A stretch of 37,068 bases of DNA. It comes from Rhizobium sp. P40RR-XXII (GTDB taxonomy: Bacteria > Pseudomonadota > Alphaproteobacteria > Rhizobiales > Rhizobiaceae). Position 1 is the first letter of the stretch; each line of letters begins with the position of its first letter. The stretch is taken from assembly GCF_012641405.1 (NCBI RefSeq), contig NZ_JABAII010000032.1, positions 1 to 37,068 on the forward strand, read 5' to 3'. The translations under genes were made by a program, and so were the position numbers. The notes under the pieces were generated by a model. It did not search any database and had not been told where the DNA came from. It saw nothing but the letters and a program-made list of their open reading frames with translations. This document shows positions 26,202-35,346 of the stretch, in pieces.

Positions 26202-28112
26202 TCAGGTGCGGTCGGCACCACGCTTTTCGGCCACCACCTCAATCATTGCATTTAGGATGGTGCCCGCTCTATCGTCAAAGCTATGATTTTGATGAATATA
26301 GTGCGCAGCAGCCGAAGATCTGCCCGGATGTCTTCGGTGTGCTTGGCGAGCCTCCTCGATAGCCTCTCCAATCGGCTTAGCGGAAGAAAACATGGTACAA
26401 AACCGTGCGAGTTCGGACGGCAACCCCCCCACGTCATCGGTCACCACGTTGCCCCCACAAGCCAACACATCAAAGATACGGTTGGAAATAAACCCCTCTT
26501 TTCGCATGGCATCCCAGTGATCGTTCAGTATAATTTCTGCGTTTGAATAGTATCGCGGAAGGTCTACATTGTCGATTTTGATCCCTTTAATCCAACGTTC
26601 GGGTGCAATGCCGTCCCACATCTCACCGAAGATGTCGAGAGTGATGTCACCCTCAATAGCCTGTTTTACGACGGCTCTTTCCACCAGCCTGGAATTGGCA
26701 ACATACAGACGGGGAAATGCGACGCTACTATCCTTCTCCCTAGGGTAAAACCGGCAAGTATCTGTGCATTGCAGCAGGGGTTCAATCTTAACAGGTCTGG
26801 AAGGATCATCATGGGGAGACCAAATGTTCGAAGCAGCAAAAATACGGTCGAATTGCAAAAGCTCGTCGGTTGAGATTTTGTCCGGATGACTGATCACCCA
26901 AATCAGGTTGACGGCATCGGCGTCAGCCGGGAACTGTGAAATACCACGCAAGACGAGATTGATGTCGTTTGGCGTTGCGTTGGCATGCCAGCAGTCTAGG
27001 AAATCTATCCGCGCGCGCAAACCCTTACGAAGGAATGCGGCAGCCAATGCGACTGCGAAGTGGTAGTCGCCCCAATGATCTTTGAGAGTACTGTTTGGGC
27101 AACCGATTTTAATGGCAATCGTTGTATCCGCGGGCAAACGCTCAGCGTAATTCCTGGCTGTCTCTCGCCCGCCCACTTCACCGGGCCGCCAGACCGCGTA
27201 CCCTGTGTCAATCCATGGAGCGTAATCCGGGACATATTTGCCTACTTCAATTCCATCCTTGGAATAATGCATGACGTCGTCTGCTAGATTGGCGTTCTTC
27301 CATCTTTCGGAGAAAATTTGCCGGTTGTATTCAATGTGATCGCGGCGGCCGACTGTTTTGCTTTCATGGTGGATTATCGTGACCTCCGGTGAATAGGCAA
27401 ACAAGTGTTCACCCCCTCCGAGACGCAAACATAGGTCAACATCTTCCTGACCGTTGATAAATATCGTGTCAAATCCCTCAACGGATGCAAAATCGCTCGC
27501 GCGAAATGCGACACATGCGGCCGTTAGCGCGCGGAATCGCTTTGGCTTTTGTGATGGCTCATAGTCTCCTGGCTTGCCCGCATAAATTGGATAGCCCATC
27601 GGAGTGCGATCAGAGAACACGATTCCGATGGCCTGAATTGAACCATCGGGATAGATAAGCTTGGGTTGTACGCCCTTCACGTTCGGGTCGTTCAAGGGCC
27701 GTGTCAGAGACCGCAACCACTCGGGACAGACCTCGGTATCGTTGTTAAGGAACACGACCCGCGAACCACGCGATGCGGCGAAACCAATGTTGTTACCGAG
27801 CGCAAAATTTAAGTTTGTAGCATTGTGAATCAATTTTATCGCGGTGTGTCGCGCAGCCCATTGCTCAAGGCGTCGCCTCGTTTCGGAATCGTTTCCGTTG
27901 TCAACGATGATGAGTTCGAAATCCTCTCCTGCCTCGTGCCGAAATATTGATGTTAGGCAGGTGTCTGTCAGATCTATTTGTCCGTAGACACACATTATAA
28001 TCGACACCAAACGATCATTTCGCCTGGCGAGATCCCGGCGCACCGATGTCCACTGAAGCCCATGATCATCTGCAGTTGAACTCGTCGGAGTATCTCTATC
28101 AAGGTTTGTCAT
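26202..28112 (-). CDS. Bimodular glycosyltransferase: GT2 domain plus CgeB/GT1_2-like domain
   Basis: About 636 residues. The N-terminal domain is GT2: VSIIMCVYGQ, LIIVDNGND, GNNIGFAASRG, FLNNDTEV and FINGQEDVDLCLRL. The C-terminal half from about residue 340 resembles the CgeB/YkvP type of GT-B fold, with NLIWVISHPDKIS, LYVANSRLVER, NAEIILNDHWDAMRKEG and SNRIFDVLACGGNVVTDDV. Such fusions probably add two sugars. The frame is open to 28235; ATG at 28112 (MTNLDRD) is chosen because the earlier residues run towards the IS630 relic, though ATG at 28142 is possible. It converges with the methyltransferase gene across 152 bases with no recognisable feature. Confidence 0.85.
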   Translation of the reverse strand: MTNLDRDTPTSSTADDHGLQWTSVRRDLARRNDRLVSIIMCVYGQIDLTDTCLTSIFRHEAGEDFELIIVDNGNDSETRRRLEQWAARHTAIKLIHNATNLNFALGNNIGFAASRGSRVVFLNNDTEVCPEWLRSLTRPLNDPNVKGVQPKLIYPDGSIQAIGIVFSDRTPMGYPIYAGKPGDYEPSQKPKRFRALTAACVAFRASDFASVEGFDTIFINGQEDVDLCLRLGGGEHLFAYSPEVTIIHHESKTVGRRDHIEYNRQIFSERWKNANLADDVMHYSKDGIEVGKYVPDYAPWIDTGYAVWRPGEVGGRETARNYAERLPADTTIAIKIGCPNSTLKDHWGDYHFAVALAAAFLRKGLRARIDFLDCWHANATPNDINLVLRGISQFPADADAVNLIWVISHPDKISTDELLQFDRIFAASNIWSPHDDPSRPVKIEPLLQCTDTCRFYPREKDSSVAFPRLYVANSRLVERAVVKQAIEGDITLDIFGEMWDGIAPERWIKGIKIDNVDLPRYYSNAEIILNDHWDAMRKEGFISNRIFDVLACGGNVVTDDVGGLPSELARFCTMFSSAKPIGEAIEEARQAHRRHPGRSSAAAHYIHQNHSFDDRAGTILNAMIEVVAEKRGADRT

Positions 28113-28194
28113 CACGCATCTTTCAGCCTCAACGACGTTCATGCCGCGCCGCGAGTCTTTTGCCACTACACCCACCCCATTGCACTTACTTTTT

Positions 28195-28693
28195 ATCTGA
28201 GGGAACGTCAGCCGCCCACCTGCTTCACCCGGCACGGCACCACGACCTTATTCGCCGCCCTCGATATCGCGAACGGCCAAGTTCTCACCCGGTGCCGCGC
28301 TCGTCACCGGCACCAGGAATTCCTGGGTTTCCTCAAGCACATCGAGGCGAATGTTCGGCCTGACCTCGACGCTCACCTGGTGGCCGACAACTATGCCGCC
28401 CACAAGCATCCCAAAGTCCGCGCCTGGCTTGCCGCGCGACCGCGTTTCCATATCCATTACACGCCGACTTACGCGTCCTGGCTCAACCAGGTAGAGCGTT
28501 GGTTCGCGCTCCCCACCGAACGCCAGATCCGTCGCGCTTCTTTCGTCAGCGCCAAGCTCCTCATCTAGAAAATCAACTCCTTCGTTCAGGCCTACAACGC
28601 AAGGCGAAGCCATTTGTCTGGACCGCCACATGCGAGGCAATCCTCGAAAAGATTGAACGATTATGTAAAGCTATTTGCGGGACAGGACACTAG
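28195..28693 (+). pseudogene. IS630-family transposase, 3' remnant with stop and frameshift
   Basis: The plus frame reads RHGTTTLFAALDIANGQV, VADNYAAHKHPKVRAWL and YASWLNQVERWFAL, the two aspartates and glutamate region of IS630/Tc1-type transposases. A TAG at 28566 interrupts it, and the following KINSFVQAYNA shifts frame into KPFVWTATCEAILEKIERL and ends at 28691. The 5' half, including the DNA-binding domain, is missing. The element is dead and marks the junction between two polysaccharide gene groups. Confidence 0.83.
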
Positions 28694-28832
28694 GCGCAAC
28701 GCTCGTTGGGGAGCGTCAGCCATAAGAGTGCCAGGACCGCGTCATCGATTTTGTCCTCGTCGATCTCTATTCTGCTATGCTACCACGCGTGAGATTCTAA
28801 GTCCCGCGGCCCACCTCGGATAGATACAACGA

Positions 28833-29969
28833 ATGCGTGTTCTGCATTTTTTCAAAACTTATTGGCCCGATACGTTCGGCGGCATCGAGCGAACGATTCA
28901 CGCTCTAGCCGAAGGAAGTAGTGAACACGGCATCAAATCCAGTGTGCTATCGCTGAGCAAGGTACCGAAGGATCGTGAGTTCGGGAACCACATGGCCTAC
29001 AAGGCCAAACTTGACTTCGAATTCGCATCGACAGGATTTTCTCGTGACGTATTCCGTCGCTTTCGTGATCTGAGTGCAGCCGCCGATATTGTACATTATC
29101 ACTTTCCCTGGCCTTGGATGGACGTTGTGCACTCGTTTGTAGACCCTGGTAAGCCTACGCTGGTCACATATCATTCCGATGTCGTCAAACAGAAGACCCT
29201 GTTGCTGCTTTATCGACCGCTGATGAAGCACTTCCTCGAGAGCGTCGACCATATCGTAACGACATCTCCCAACTATTTGGTATCGAGTGGCATTCTCCAG
29301 CGATTCAAGTCCAAAACTAGCGTCATTCCGCTCGGTCTGGATGAGACGAGCTACCCGGCTGCGAATAACGAAGCCCTAGCCCGATGGCGTCGCGATTTGC
29401 CGCCGACATTCTTTCTGTTCGTCGGTGTGCTTCGCTATTACAAGGGTGCGCACATCCTATTGGAGGCGTCGCGGATCTCTGGCTTGCCGGTAGTCATTGT
29501 CGGCGAAGGCCCGATGGAGGTCACTCTCAAGGAGACAGCTCGTCAGCAAGCACTTAGCAACATTTTCTTTCTAGGCGCCTTACCAGATATCGATAAGGCT
29601 GCCTTACTGGAACTCTGCCTCGGCGTAGTCTTTCCGTCGCATCTACGCTCAGAAGCCTTTGGCCTAACGTTGGTGGAGTCGGCCATGTTCGGCAAGCCGA
29701 TGATCTCTTGTGAGATTGGAACGGGCACGAGCTATGTCAATCTTGATGGCGAGACCGGCTTGGTTATTCCGCCTGCCAATCCCGCGGCGTTGGCGGCGGC
29801 TATGACACGGCTGGCAAACGATCCGGTTACTGCTAGTGAATATGGCTCCAAGGCAAGAGTCCGATATCTGCAGATGTTTACCGCGAAGCGAATGGTATCG
29901 GGGTATGCCGAGCTTTATCGAATGTTAGTGGAGCACAAAGATGTGGTTTTCGGCCAGCATCCCCCTTGA
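28833..29969 (+). CDS. GT4 glycosyltransferase
   Basis: A 378-residue GT4 enzyme, complete. MRVLHFFKTYWPDTFGGIERT opens the first Rossmann fold with its donor-side glycines. VTYHSDVVKQ and VIPLGLDE follow, and FFLFVGVLRYYKGAHILLEA opens the second. VFPSHLRSEAFGLTLVESAMFG is the E-x7-E region with both glutamates. GGATAG lies upstream of the ATG at a plausible distance. It stands alone between an IS630 relic and a recombinase scrap, so it may be a stranded member of the polysaccharide locus. Donor and acceptor are unknown. Confidence 0.9.
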   Translation: MRVLHFFKTYWPDTFGGIERTIHALAEGSSEHGIKSSVLSLSKVPKDREFGNHMAYKAKLDFEFASTGFSRDVFRRFRDLSAAADIVHYHFPWPWMDVVHSFVDPGKPTLVTYHSDVVKQKTLLLLYRPLMKHFLESVDHIVTTSPNYLVSSGILQRFKSKTSVIPLGLDETSYPAANNEALARWRRDLPPTFFLFVGVLRYYKGAHILLEASRISGLPVVIVGEGPMEVTLKETARQQALSNIFFLGALPDIDKAALLELCLGVVFPSHLRSEAFGLTLVESAMFGKPMISCEIGTGTSYVNLDGETGLVIPPANPAALAAAMTRLANDPVTASEYGSKARVRYLQMFTAKRMVSGYAELYRMLVEHKDVVFGQHPP

Positions 29970-30053
29970 AAACGGCCGTCCACCCAAGACTCTGATACTG
30001 CCGCAGGATAGGCCCGCACATAGCAGCCGTCGCAGGGCGGGAGATGCAGGGCT

Positions 30054-30184
30054 GGCTATCGTTACATTCGCAACACCCGCGATGCGCCAGCACCCTGGGA
30101 GATCGACGCGGCAGAAGCGGAGGTCGTGCGACTGGTGTACGACAAATATACCGCGGATAGTCTGAGCATCGTCGCGATCGCCCT
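30054..30184 (+). pseudogene. Serine recombinase (resolvase/invertase) internal fragment
   Basis: The plus frame reads GYRYIRNTRDAPAPWEIDAA, then EVVRLVYDKYTADSLSIVAIA. This corresponds to the segment of large serine recombinases between the catalytic domain and the recombinase domain (GYRYV...EIDEAEAAVVRRIYELYT...LSIGAIA). Neither the catalytic N-terminus nor the rest of the DNA-binding half is present, so it is a relic. It sits between the glycosyltransferase and traG, where two accessory blocks appear joined. The rest of 29970-30311 shows no recognisable feature. Confidence 0.6.
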
Positions 30185-30311
30185 GCTGTTGTTTGCCGTC
30201 GCAAACATCATGCTTTGTGATCGCCAATTGCCAAGTTGACCCGACAACCTCAAATGCCGGTTGTCGAATTTTCCCTGCTTACCAGAATTCGTCACAGCAT
30301 TGTCGCCAAGC

Positions 30312-32225
30312 CTAGAACTTCGCAAAGCGATTGAACTTTGCCGCCTCATCCAGCTCCTTGCGACGGAAATAGATCGCTCGTCCGCAGCGAATGGGATTGT
30401 GGCCCTGGACAATGATGATCTGCTCGTCCTTGCGCATCGACTGGGTGATTTCGTGCGGCATGATCAGCGGCCGGCGCTGGAAACTGATGCTTTCGGACTT
30501 GCGGCCGCCGCTATTCGATTTGCTCCAGCCGGTATCGCGCGTACGCCCCTGCACTTCGACCGTCATGTCTCCGCATTGAGCCGAGACATTGCGTGCTGTA
30601 TCGAGCGCCTTGATTGCGGCGTAGGATGTGAAGGCGCAGCCTTCGATCCAGGAGGTCGCTCCATCTTTTCCGAAGTGACGTTCAAGCTGGCCGACGGATT
30701 GGTACATCAACATCAGTGTGATGCCATACTTACGCCCGCGGTCGCGCGCTTCTTCAAGAATCCGCATGTAACCTAGCAGATCGACCTCGTCGAGCATGAA
30801 GAGCGCGCGGTGGCGGAAGTCGCCGTCGGCCCGGATCATGGCATTGATCAGTGAGCCGCTGATGACCCGGCCAATGCCCGGATACGAACGCAGGATTGAC
30901 GCAGGGATGTTGAGGAAGACGTCCTTTCGCCCGGAGGCGATGTCGCTCGATTTGAACACATTACTGCAGACCAGTGCGGCATAATTGTCGAGCGACAGCC
31001 ATTGCGTGTCCTTGGATGCGGTCGAATATACCCCGGAGAAGGTCTGCTCCGTCATGTTGGTGAAGACGCCGAGCGTCTCGCGGATAAAAGCGGACGCGGA
31101 ATTTTCCTGAATGTCGCGCAACATGGCCAGCACCGACGGTTCCGGCTCGGAAACGATAAGGCGCAGGCTACGCAGGTTGCGGCGGCCGGCGTAATCGGGC
31201 GATAGCATCACGTGCGCCAGAAGCCCAGTTAACAGATTGTGCGCCTGGTTCTGGAAATAGGAGCCAGTCGAGGTGTCGAAGCGTAGGCTTTCCGACAAAA
31301 GCATATGGGCGATCCCAACGATGTCCTCTTCCTTACGCATCGATCTCTCGATCCCATCAAGAACGTTGAAGCCCGTGACTGGATTGGTCGGGTCGAGTAC
31401 CATGACTTCGCGACCGAGCGCATGGGCGCGATGTTCGAGAACCATCGGCGCGACCTCAGTTGATGGATCGAGACAGATCAGCGGCCCCTTGTAGCGCAGC
31501 GCTGTTGGAATGACATTGCTGGTTGTCTTGAAGCCGCCGGAGCCTGCGAAGAACAACATATGGGTGGAATCGAAATTCTGATTGAAGGTCATGAGTGGCG
31601 CCTTGCCACCTTGCCCCCAAGTCTCGTGATCGTTCGGATCAAAAGGCAACTTATGTACGCGATCACGGTCGACGCGGTAGCGCTCTCCGATAACGATCTC
31701 TCCGTCCGAGGGGAAGAGCTTAGCCACTTCCGGCATGGGCAGCCAATCGGCGTCGCCGAAAATGCCGGGCTTGGCGCGCTTGATCGGATCGGAAACGAGG
31801 ATGGACATGCGCACGGAGATTGCCACAATACCAAATCCGAGAATGGTCCCGGCAACCGCGAAGGCGTCGAGATAAGTGAGCGCCTCGCTCCATATGACGG
31901 CCCCGTTCTCCACCCATGGAACTAGACGGGCATATTCCCGCAGGGCGTAAAAGCCTGCCACGCATGAAAAGCAATGAAGGCTCGCAAAAGCGATCGGCCG
32001 GCGGCGATGCAGCGGCAATGCCGAAACCGTCAGAAGTGAGGCGATAGGTCCGAGAAGGAGATTAGGAAGAGGACACGCTCGCAAGAACCAATAGGCGATT
32101 CTTTCTGGCATGCCGATCGCCAAATTCTGCCACTGCCATCCAGTGATACAGAGTGTCACCGCGGTCACTACGATCGGCACCAGCATGAGAAGCAAGCTCG
32201 GATGTATTCTGTTCTTCAGCGCCAT
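30312..32225 (-). CDS. traG: Type IV coupling protein TraG/VirD4 family
   Basis: The conjugation coupling protein: an inner-membrane ATPase that links the relaxase-DNA complex to the type IV secretion channel. About 637 residues, the usual size. The N-terminal ~130 residues contain several hydrophobic membrane segments. Walker A is GSGGFKTT (218-225) and Walker B FMLDEVDLLG near 420. MRILEEARDRGRKYGI and LMLMYQSVGQLERHFG are typical of VirD4/TraG proteins of Agrobacterium and Rhizobium. ATG at 32225 is chosen over the open frame to 32282 because AGAAGG lies 7 bases before it. No relaxase, TraC/TraD or mating-pair gene is adjacent, so either the transfer region is scattered or this is a leftover. 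Confidence 0.93.
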   Translation of the reverse strand: MALKNRIHPSLLLMLVPIVVTAVTLCITGWQWQNLAIGMPERIAYWFLRACPLPNLLLGPIASLLTVSALPLHRRRPIAFASLHCFSCVAGFYALREYARLVPWVENGAVIWSEALTYLDAFAVAGTILGFGIVAISVRMSILVSDPIKRAKPGIFGDADWLPMPEVAKLFPSDGEIVIGERYRVDRDRVHKLPFDPNDHETWGQGGKAPLMTFNQNFDSTHMLFFAGSGGFKTTSNVIPTALRYKGPLICLDPSTEVAPMVLEHRAHALGREVMVLDPTNPVTGFNVLDGIERSMRKEEDIVGIAHMLLSESLRFDTSTGSYFQNQAHNLLTGLLAHVMLSPDYAGRRNLRSLRLIVSEPEPSVLAMLRDIQENSASAFIRETLGVFTNMTEQTFSGVYSTASKDTQWLSLDNYAALVCSNVFKSSDIASGRKDVFLNIPASILRSYPGIGRVISGSLINAMIRADGDFRHRALFMLDEVDLLGYMRILEEARDRGRKYGITLMLMYQSVGQLERHFGKDGATSWIEGCAFTSYAAIKALDTARNVSAQCGDMTVEVQGRTRDTGWSKSNSGGRKSESISFQRRPLIMPHEITQSMRKDEQIIIVQGHNPIRCGRAIYFRRKELDEAAKFNRFAKF

Positions 32226-32509
32226 CGATAGGCCTTCTCGGGCGGTAGTGTTTCCCGTTCGTGTTAAGGAATTTTTGAACACCGTCCTTCCAATCTGCTG
32301 ACGATCTGCTCACTACGCCGGACCGGTTCGGGTGTCTGCGCAAATCTTCTGCTCGACGGCCGAGCAGCGCGCTGAGCATGCAACATTGCGACGGCGGTGT
32401 TGACGGAGTTGATACAGTTGGTTCGCGCCCACGCGATCAAGGCGGCGAGCAACATCAAGGGCCGCAATGGCACCAATGCAATTGCCAACCTCCAACCGAT
32501 ATCTCTGAA
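32226..32509. other. Unexplained 284-base gap upstream of traG
   Basis: On the minus strand two overlapping frames run through this interval. One (32264-32488) encodes a short hydrophobic stretch then a basic tail. The other (32313-32495) contains IGAIAALDVARRLDRVGANQLYQL, which looks helical and protein-like. Neither has a clear ribosome-binding site or a family I recognise, and both may be decayed ends of a lost tra gene. TraD, expected here in Ti-type systems, is not evident. Confidence 0.3.
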
Positions 32510-32962
32510 CTAATGCTCCCTACGATGTGACGGCAAGTCAGGCGGTTCAAGACCTGCGGGGATCCACTCGATTGCCTCCTCGGAGATGGCCGCGAGTTCT
32601 GAGAGACTACCCTCCAGAAGCATTCGAATTCCGTAGAAAATGACGAGATCCCGGGCCGAAATGCGAACAAATAAACCTCCGTTGGTTGGCCGTATGATGA
32701 CGCAACCGTCGCCAAAGTTCAGAAACCTGTCGGCTTCGTCGGTGGTTGCAGATCTGCTACCATGCCAAATTTGCGTGCACGCCCTCTCAGGAATCATATC
32801 CGTAGCGCTGATAATCGGGTCTCCTCCGTCGCATTCGAACCTTTTTGCTCGCCCATCGGAGATTATGGAAGGGCATAGTTCGGTGGCGTGTCGCCAAATC
32901 TGCTCAAGCCATATAACGGAATCGGGTAGGGCGACGTAGGCGTGGGCAATATATTTCAGCAT
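32510..32962 (-). CDS. Hypothetical protein, possibly DUF2218-like
   Basis: A 150-residue soluble protein with no signal peptide or membrane segment. Its C-terminal half, FGDGCVIIRPTNGGLFVRIS followed by a helix (DLVIFYGIRMLLEGSLSELA), recalls the small alpha/beta DUF2218 proteins, but the match is by eye and weak. It lies 76 bases downstream of the PLP-enzyme gene on the same strand and may be co-transcribed with it. No catalytic motif is visible. The frame is open throughout and codon use looks normal, so I consider it real but of unknown function. Confidence 0.6.
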   Translation of the reverse strand: MLKYIAHAYVALPDSVIWLEQIWRHATELCPSIISDGRAKRFECDGGDPIISATDMIPERACTQIWHGSRSATTDEADRFLNFGDGCVIIRPTNGGLFVRISARDLVIFYGIRMLLEGSLSELAAISEEAIEWIPAGLEPPDLPSHRREH

Positions 32963-33038
32963 TTCGAACCCATCTGCCTTTGCTTTGACGTTGGGGCTAA
33001 TTCCCAGACCTCATTCAGAATGGTGCTGATGGAGTAGA

Positions 33039-34298
33039 TCATGGATCTGTTCCTCCCTCGGCGAGCGCCTCGTTGATCGCACGTCCCACCCCTTCAATCT
33101 CCGGAATGCCGTGCCTAGCGGTAGGGCAGACCCGCAAGCCGGCCTTGCCCTTTGCAACCGTGGGAAAGAAGATCGCCGAGGTGTAGAAACCTTTGTTGAG
33201 AATGCGGGCCGCGGCGCGAATGGATTGTCTTTCGTCGCCGAACTCTATGGTGCGGATTGGTAGCTTTGAGCCGGCTTGCTCGCTGGCAACTATCCTATCG
33301 AAAACAGCTAACCGTTCCGCAAGCGCATCCTGGCGCAACTTGAGCTCATCAGTGCGGTGCAGCGCCTGAGACGCCATGGCAGCGCCGATTGCGGCTAAAT
33401 TAAGCGACGCGGAAAAGGCGTAGGCGATCGAGAAGCGCCGGAACAATTCTTCCTGCCGAGGAGTGCCGAGCATCAGCAAGCCGCCCGATGCTCCAAAGCC
33501 TTTGCCGAGCGATGCGGCAACAATTGTACGCTCGCCAAGGGCAGCGCCAACCTGGGATCGTACAAATCCCTCCCCAGACTTCCCAAACAACGAAATCCCA
33601 TGGGCATCGTCGATATAAAGAAATAGTCCGTATCGATCCTGGAGCGCCAGGAGGTCTGCGATTGGTGCGCTTCCGCCCATGGAATAGACCCCATCGCAAA
33701 CATAGGCCACACGATCGTTGCGTCGGCAAATATCCTCGAGTGCGTTCAGATCATTATGAGCAATCGTTTCGACCAGTGTTTCATTGGCGACGACCGATTT
33801 GTGAAATGCCAGCGTCGCATGCGCTAATCGGTCGAAAACGACCGTCGGTCTTTTGTTCTCAGTGAGGTATCCGGAGGCGAGGAGTGGTAGGGCGCCCAAA
33901 TTGGCGGCGAGAACCGTCGTGTAGGTTATGACCCGTGCCGCAAACAAATCGGAGAGCGCTTCTTCCAGTTCGCCTAATAGGCTGAAATTAAGCCTCGTTC
34001 TCGCGCACGACCAATGGAGCGCCTTGTGTCGCTGCACCGCCTCTATTGCGCCCTCGAGGATAAGCGGATGATTGTCGAGGCCCAGATAAGAGCAGCGAAC
34101 GAAGTCAATAACCTGTCTCTTCTGGCGCACCGTTGGCAGCAGAACGGAGCGATCCTTATCCGGGTCCGCGTAAAGCGCCATGACTCCCTCCTGCTCGGCC
34201 GCAGCAAGATTTTGATCGGCGGAAACGATAACGCTGAGTGTATTGCGGTAGGATCGCGACACAGCTTTAGCGGTGGGCGAAGGGTGATCATCGCTCAT
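33039..34298 (-). CDS. Alpha-oxoamine-synthase-type PLP enzyme (ALAS/KBL/CqsA fold class)
   Basis: About 419 residues of fold-type I PLP enzyme. HNDLNALEDICRRN, CDGVYSMGGSAPIADLLALQ, YIDDAHGISLFGKSGEG (cofactor aspartate and histidine) and the Schiff-base lysine in AASLGKGFGASGG are in the order seen in aminolevulinate synthase, KBL, BioF and the autoinducer synthase CqsA. Those enzymes condense an amino acid with an acyl-CoA. The usual glycine-rich GSR..G region before the cofactor domain is replaced here by CARTRLNFSLLGELEEAL, so the acyl specificity may differ. The frame is open from 34370; ATG at 34298 (MSDDHP) is chosen for the GGAT 6 bases before it. It is not evidently a biotin or haem gene; lipid or signal synthesis is possible. 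Confidence 0.8.
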   Translation of the reverse strand: MSDDHPSPTAKAVSRSYRNTLSVIVSADQNLAAAEQEGVMALYADPDKDRSVLLPTVRQKRQVIDFVRCSYLGLDNHPLILEGAIEAVQRHKALHWSCARTRLNFSLLGELEEALSDLFAARVITYTTVLAANLGALPLLASGYLTENKRPTVVFDRLAHATLAFHKSVVANETLVETIAHNDLNALEDICRRNDRVAYVCDGVYSMGGSAPIADLLALQDRYGLFLYIDDAHGISLFGKSGEGFVRSQVGAALGERTIVAASLGKGFGASGGLLMLGTPRQEELFRRFSIAYAFSASLNLAAIGAAMASQALHRTDELKLRQDALAERLAVFDRIVASEQAGSKLPIRTIEFGDERQSIRAAARILNKGFYTSAIFFPTVAKGKAGLRVCPTARHGIPEIEGVGRAINEALAEGGTDP

Positions 34299-34522
34299 GG
34301 GAGTATCCAAACTGTTGGTAGCGGAACAGCGACACAGCAGAAAATGGACATCTGCTGCAGCGCATCGCATCTCATTGGTGACGCGATACTATTTTATTGC
34401 CGTGGAATGGGTCTGCGAACAACGATCGTTTCGGTAATATTGCTTGAAGGTTCTGTGACGCCGATTTTTCGAAAGCGTAAGGCTTGATAAACACAGCAGG
34501 CGGAATGTCACATTGATGCTCA

Positions 34523-34537
34523 ACGGAGTTTCTCCGT
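34523..34537 (-). terminator. Small hairpin downstream of the response-regulator gene
   Basis: ACGGAG and CTCCGT flank a TTT loop, a 6-bp stem starting 11 bases after the stop of the minus-strand regulator gene. No T-tract follows, so termination is only suggested. The rest of the 250-base gap between the regulator and the PLP-enzyme gene (34299-34548) should hold a promoter for the latter, but I could not identify it. Confidence 0.3.
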
Positions 34538-34548
34538 GATCTCAGTGC

Positions 34549-35271
34549 TTACGAAGCCCGCTCTGCATTCTGACGCTCATCGAGCGCATAACCGGTGGCC
34601 CGCACCGTGCGAATAATATCGCGACCTAACACGCGTCGCATGCTCCGCCGAAGGCGCCCGACATGAACGTCGACGGTGCGGGGCTCCACAAAGGTACCTT
34701 GCGGCCATGCAGCCTCGATGAGCGCGTCTCGGGTGAAGACGTAGCCTGGCTTTTGTAGAAAATGTTGAAGGAGGCGAAATTCGATAGGACTGAGTTGGAC
34801 GTCCACGCCGTTGCACTCGACGCGCCTGCTGTCGAGTTGCATCGTAATTTCCGCATAAACAAGCGAATTGCCGGAGGTTCTTTCCGAGCTAGATCTGGCG
34901 TTGCCGTCTGGCAATAAGTCTGACAAATAAGATAGAAAACGCTCTGGGTTGAACGGGCGCATGAAAATTTCGCACCCTCCGGTCTTGAGCACTTCGAGAT
35001 AAAGTTGCTGATTGCCTGCTCCCACGAAGACCGCGATCGGTAGCGCTTTGTCGGCCAGCGTTTCTCTGATTTGGCTCACAAGATCGCCGATACGGAAGGC
35101 GTCGCTGTGATAGTCTATTATTACGGCCATCAACTCATCGGATTTAACGCTAGCTAGAGTTTCCTCCGCTCCCTCCACCAGTGAAGATTCAAGCCCTCCC
35201 ATATTGAGGATCTGGGCGAGCAGAAGGTAGAATTCGTAATCCGTTGAGCAAATGAGGACCAATGGCTTCAT
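34549..35271 (-). CDS. OmpR/PhoB-family regulator with degenerate receiver domain
   Basis: 240 residues. Residues 1-120 have the fold of a response-regulator receiver: the aspartate of VIIDYHSD (Asp53) is kept, but the acidic pair is replaced (LICSTDYEF) and the conserved lysine is arginine (IFMRPFNP, Arg105). Phosphorylation is therefore doubtful and it may act constitutively or bind a ligand. Residues ~140-235 are a PhoB-type winged helix with LSPIEFRLLQHFLQKPGYVF, TRDALIEAAW and VDVHVGRLRRSM. No histidine kinase gene is present. ATG at 35271 has AAAAGG 9 bases upstream. The upstream region contains a perfect inverted repeat that could be its own operator. Rhizobial plasmids carry an atypical regulator, RctA, that represses conjugation; membership in that group is only a possibility. 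Confidence 0.85.
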   Translation of the reverse strand: MKPLVLICSTDYEFYLLLAQILNMGGLESSLVEGAEETLASVKSDELMAVIIDYHSDAFRIGDLVSQIRETLADKALPIAVFVGAGNQQLYLEVLKTGGCEIFMRPFNPERFLSYLSDLLPDGNARSSSERTSGNSLVYAEITMQLDSRRVECNGVDVQLSPIEFRLLQHFLQKPGYVFTRDALIEAAWPQGTFVEPRTVDVHVGRLRRSMRRVLGRDIIRTVRATGYALDERQNAERAS

Positions 35272-35346
35272 CGATGATAACCTTTTCGATCAGTGGGCGG
35301 TAGCGCGCGGACGATGAGCGAGTTCGAGACTCTGCGCCCCTCAGAT

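Noticed and set aside
28248..28640. Minus-strand 130-residue open frame over the IS630 relic
   Set aside because: The opposite strand carries the recognisable transposase motifs; this is a shadow.
32264..32495. TraD-like small protein upstream of traG
   Set aside because: Neither overlapping frame resembles TraD, and no ribosome-binding site supports either.
34014..34487. Plus-strand 157-residue open frame overlapping the PLP-enzyme start
   Set aside because: Most of it is antisense to conserved PLP-enzyme sequence, and its residues match no family.
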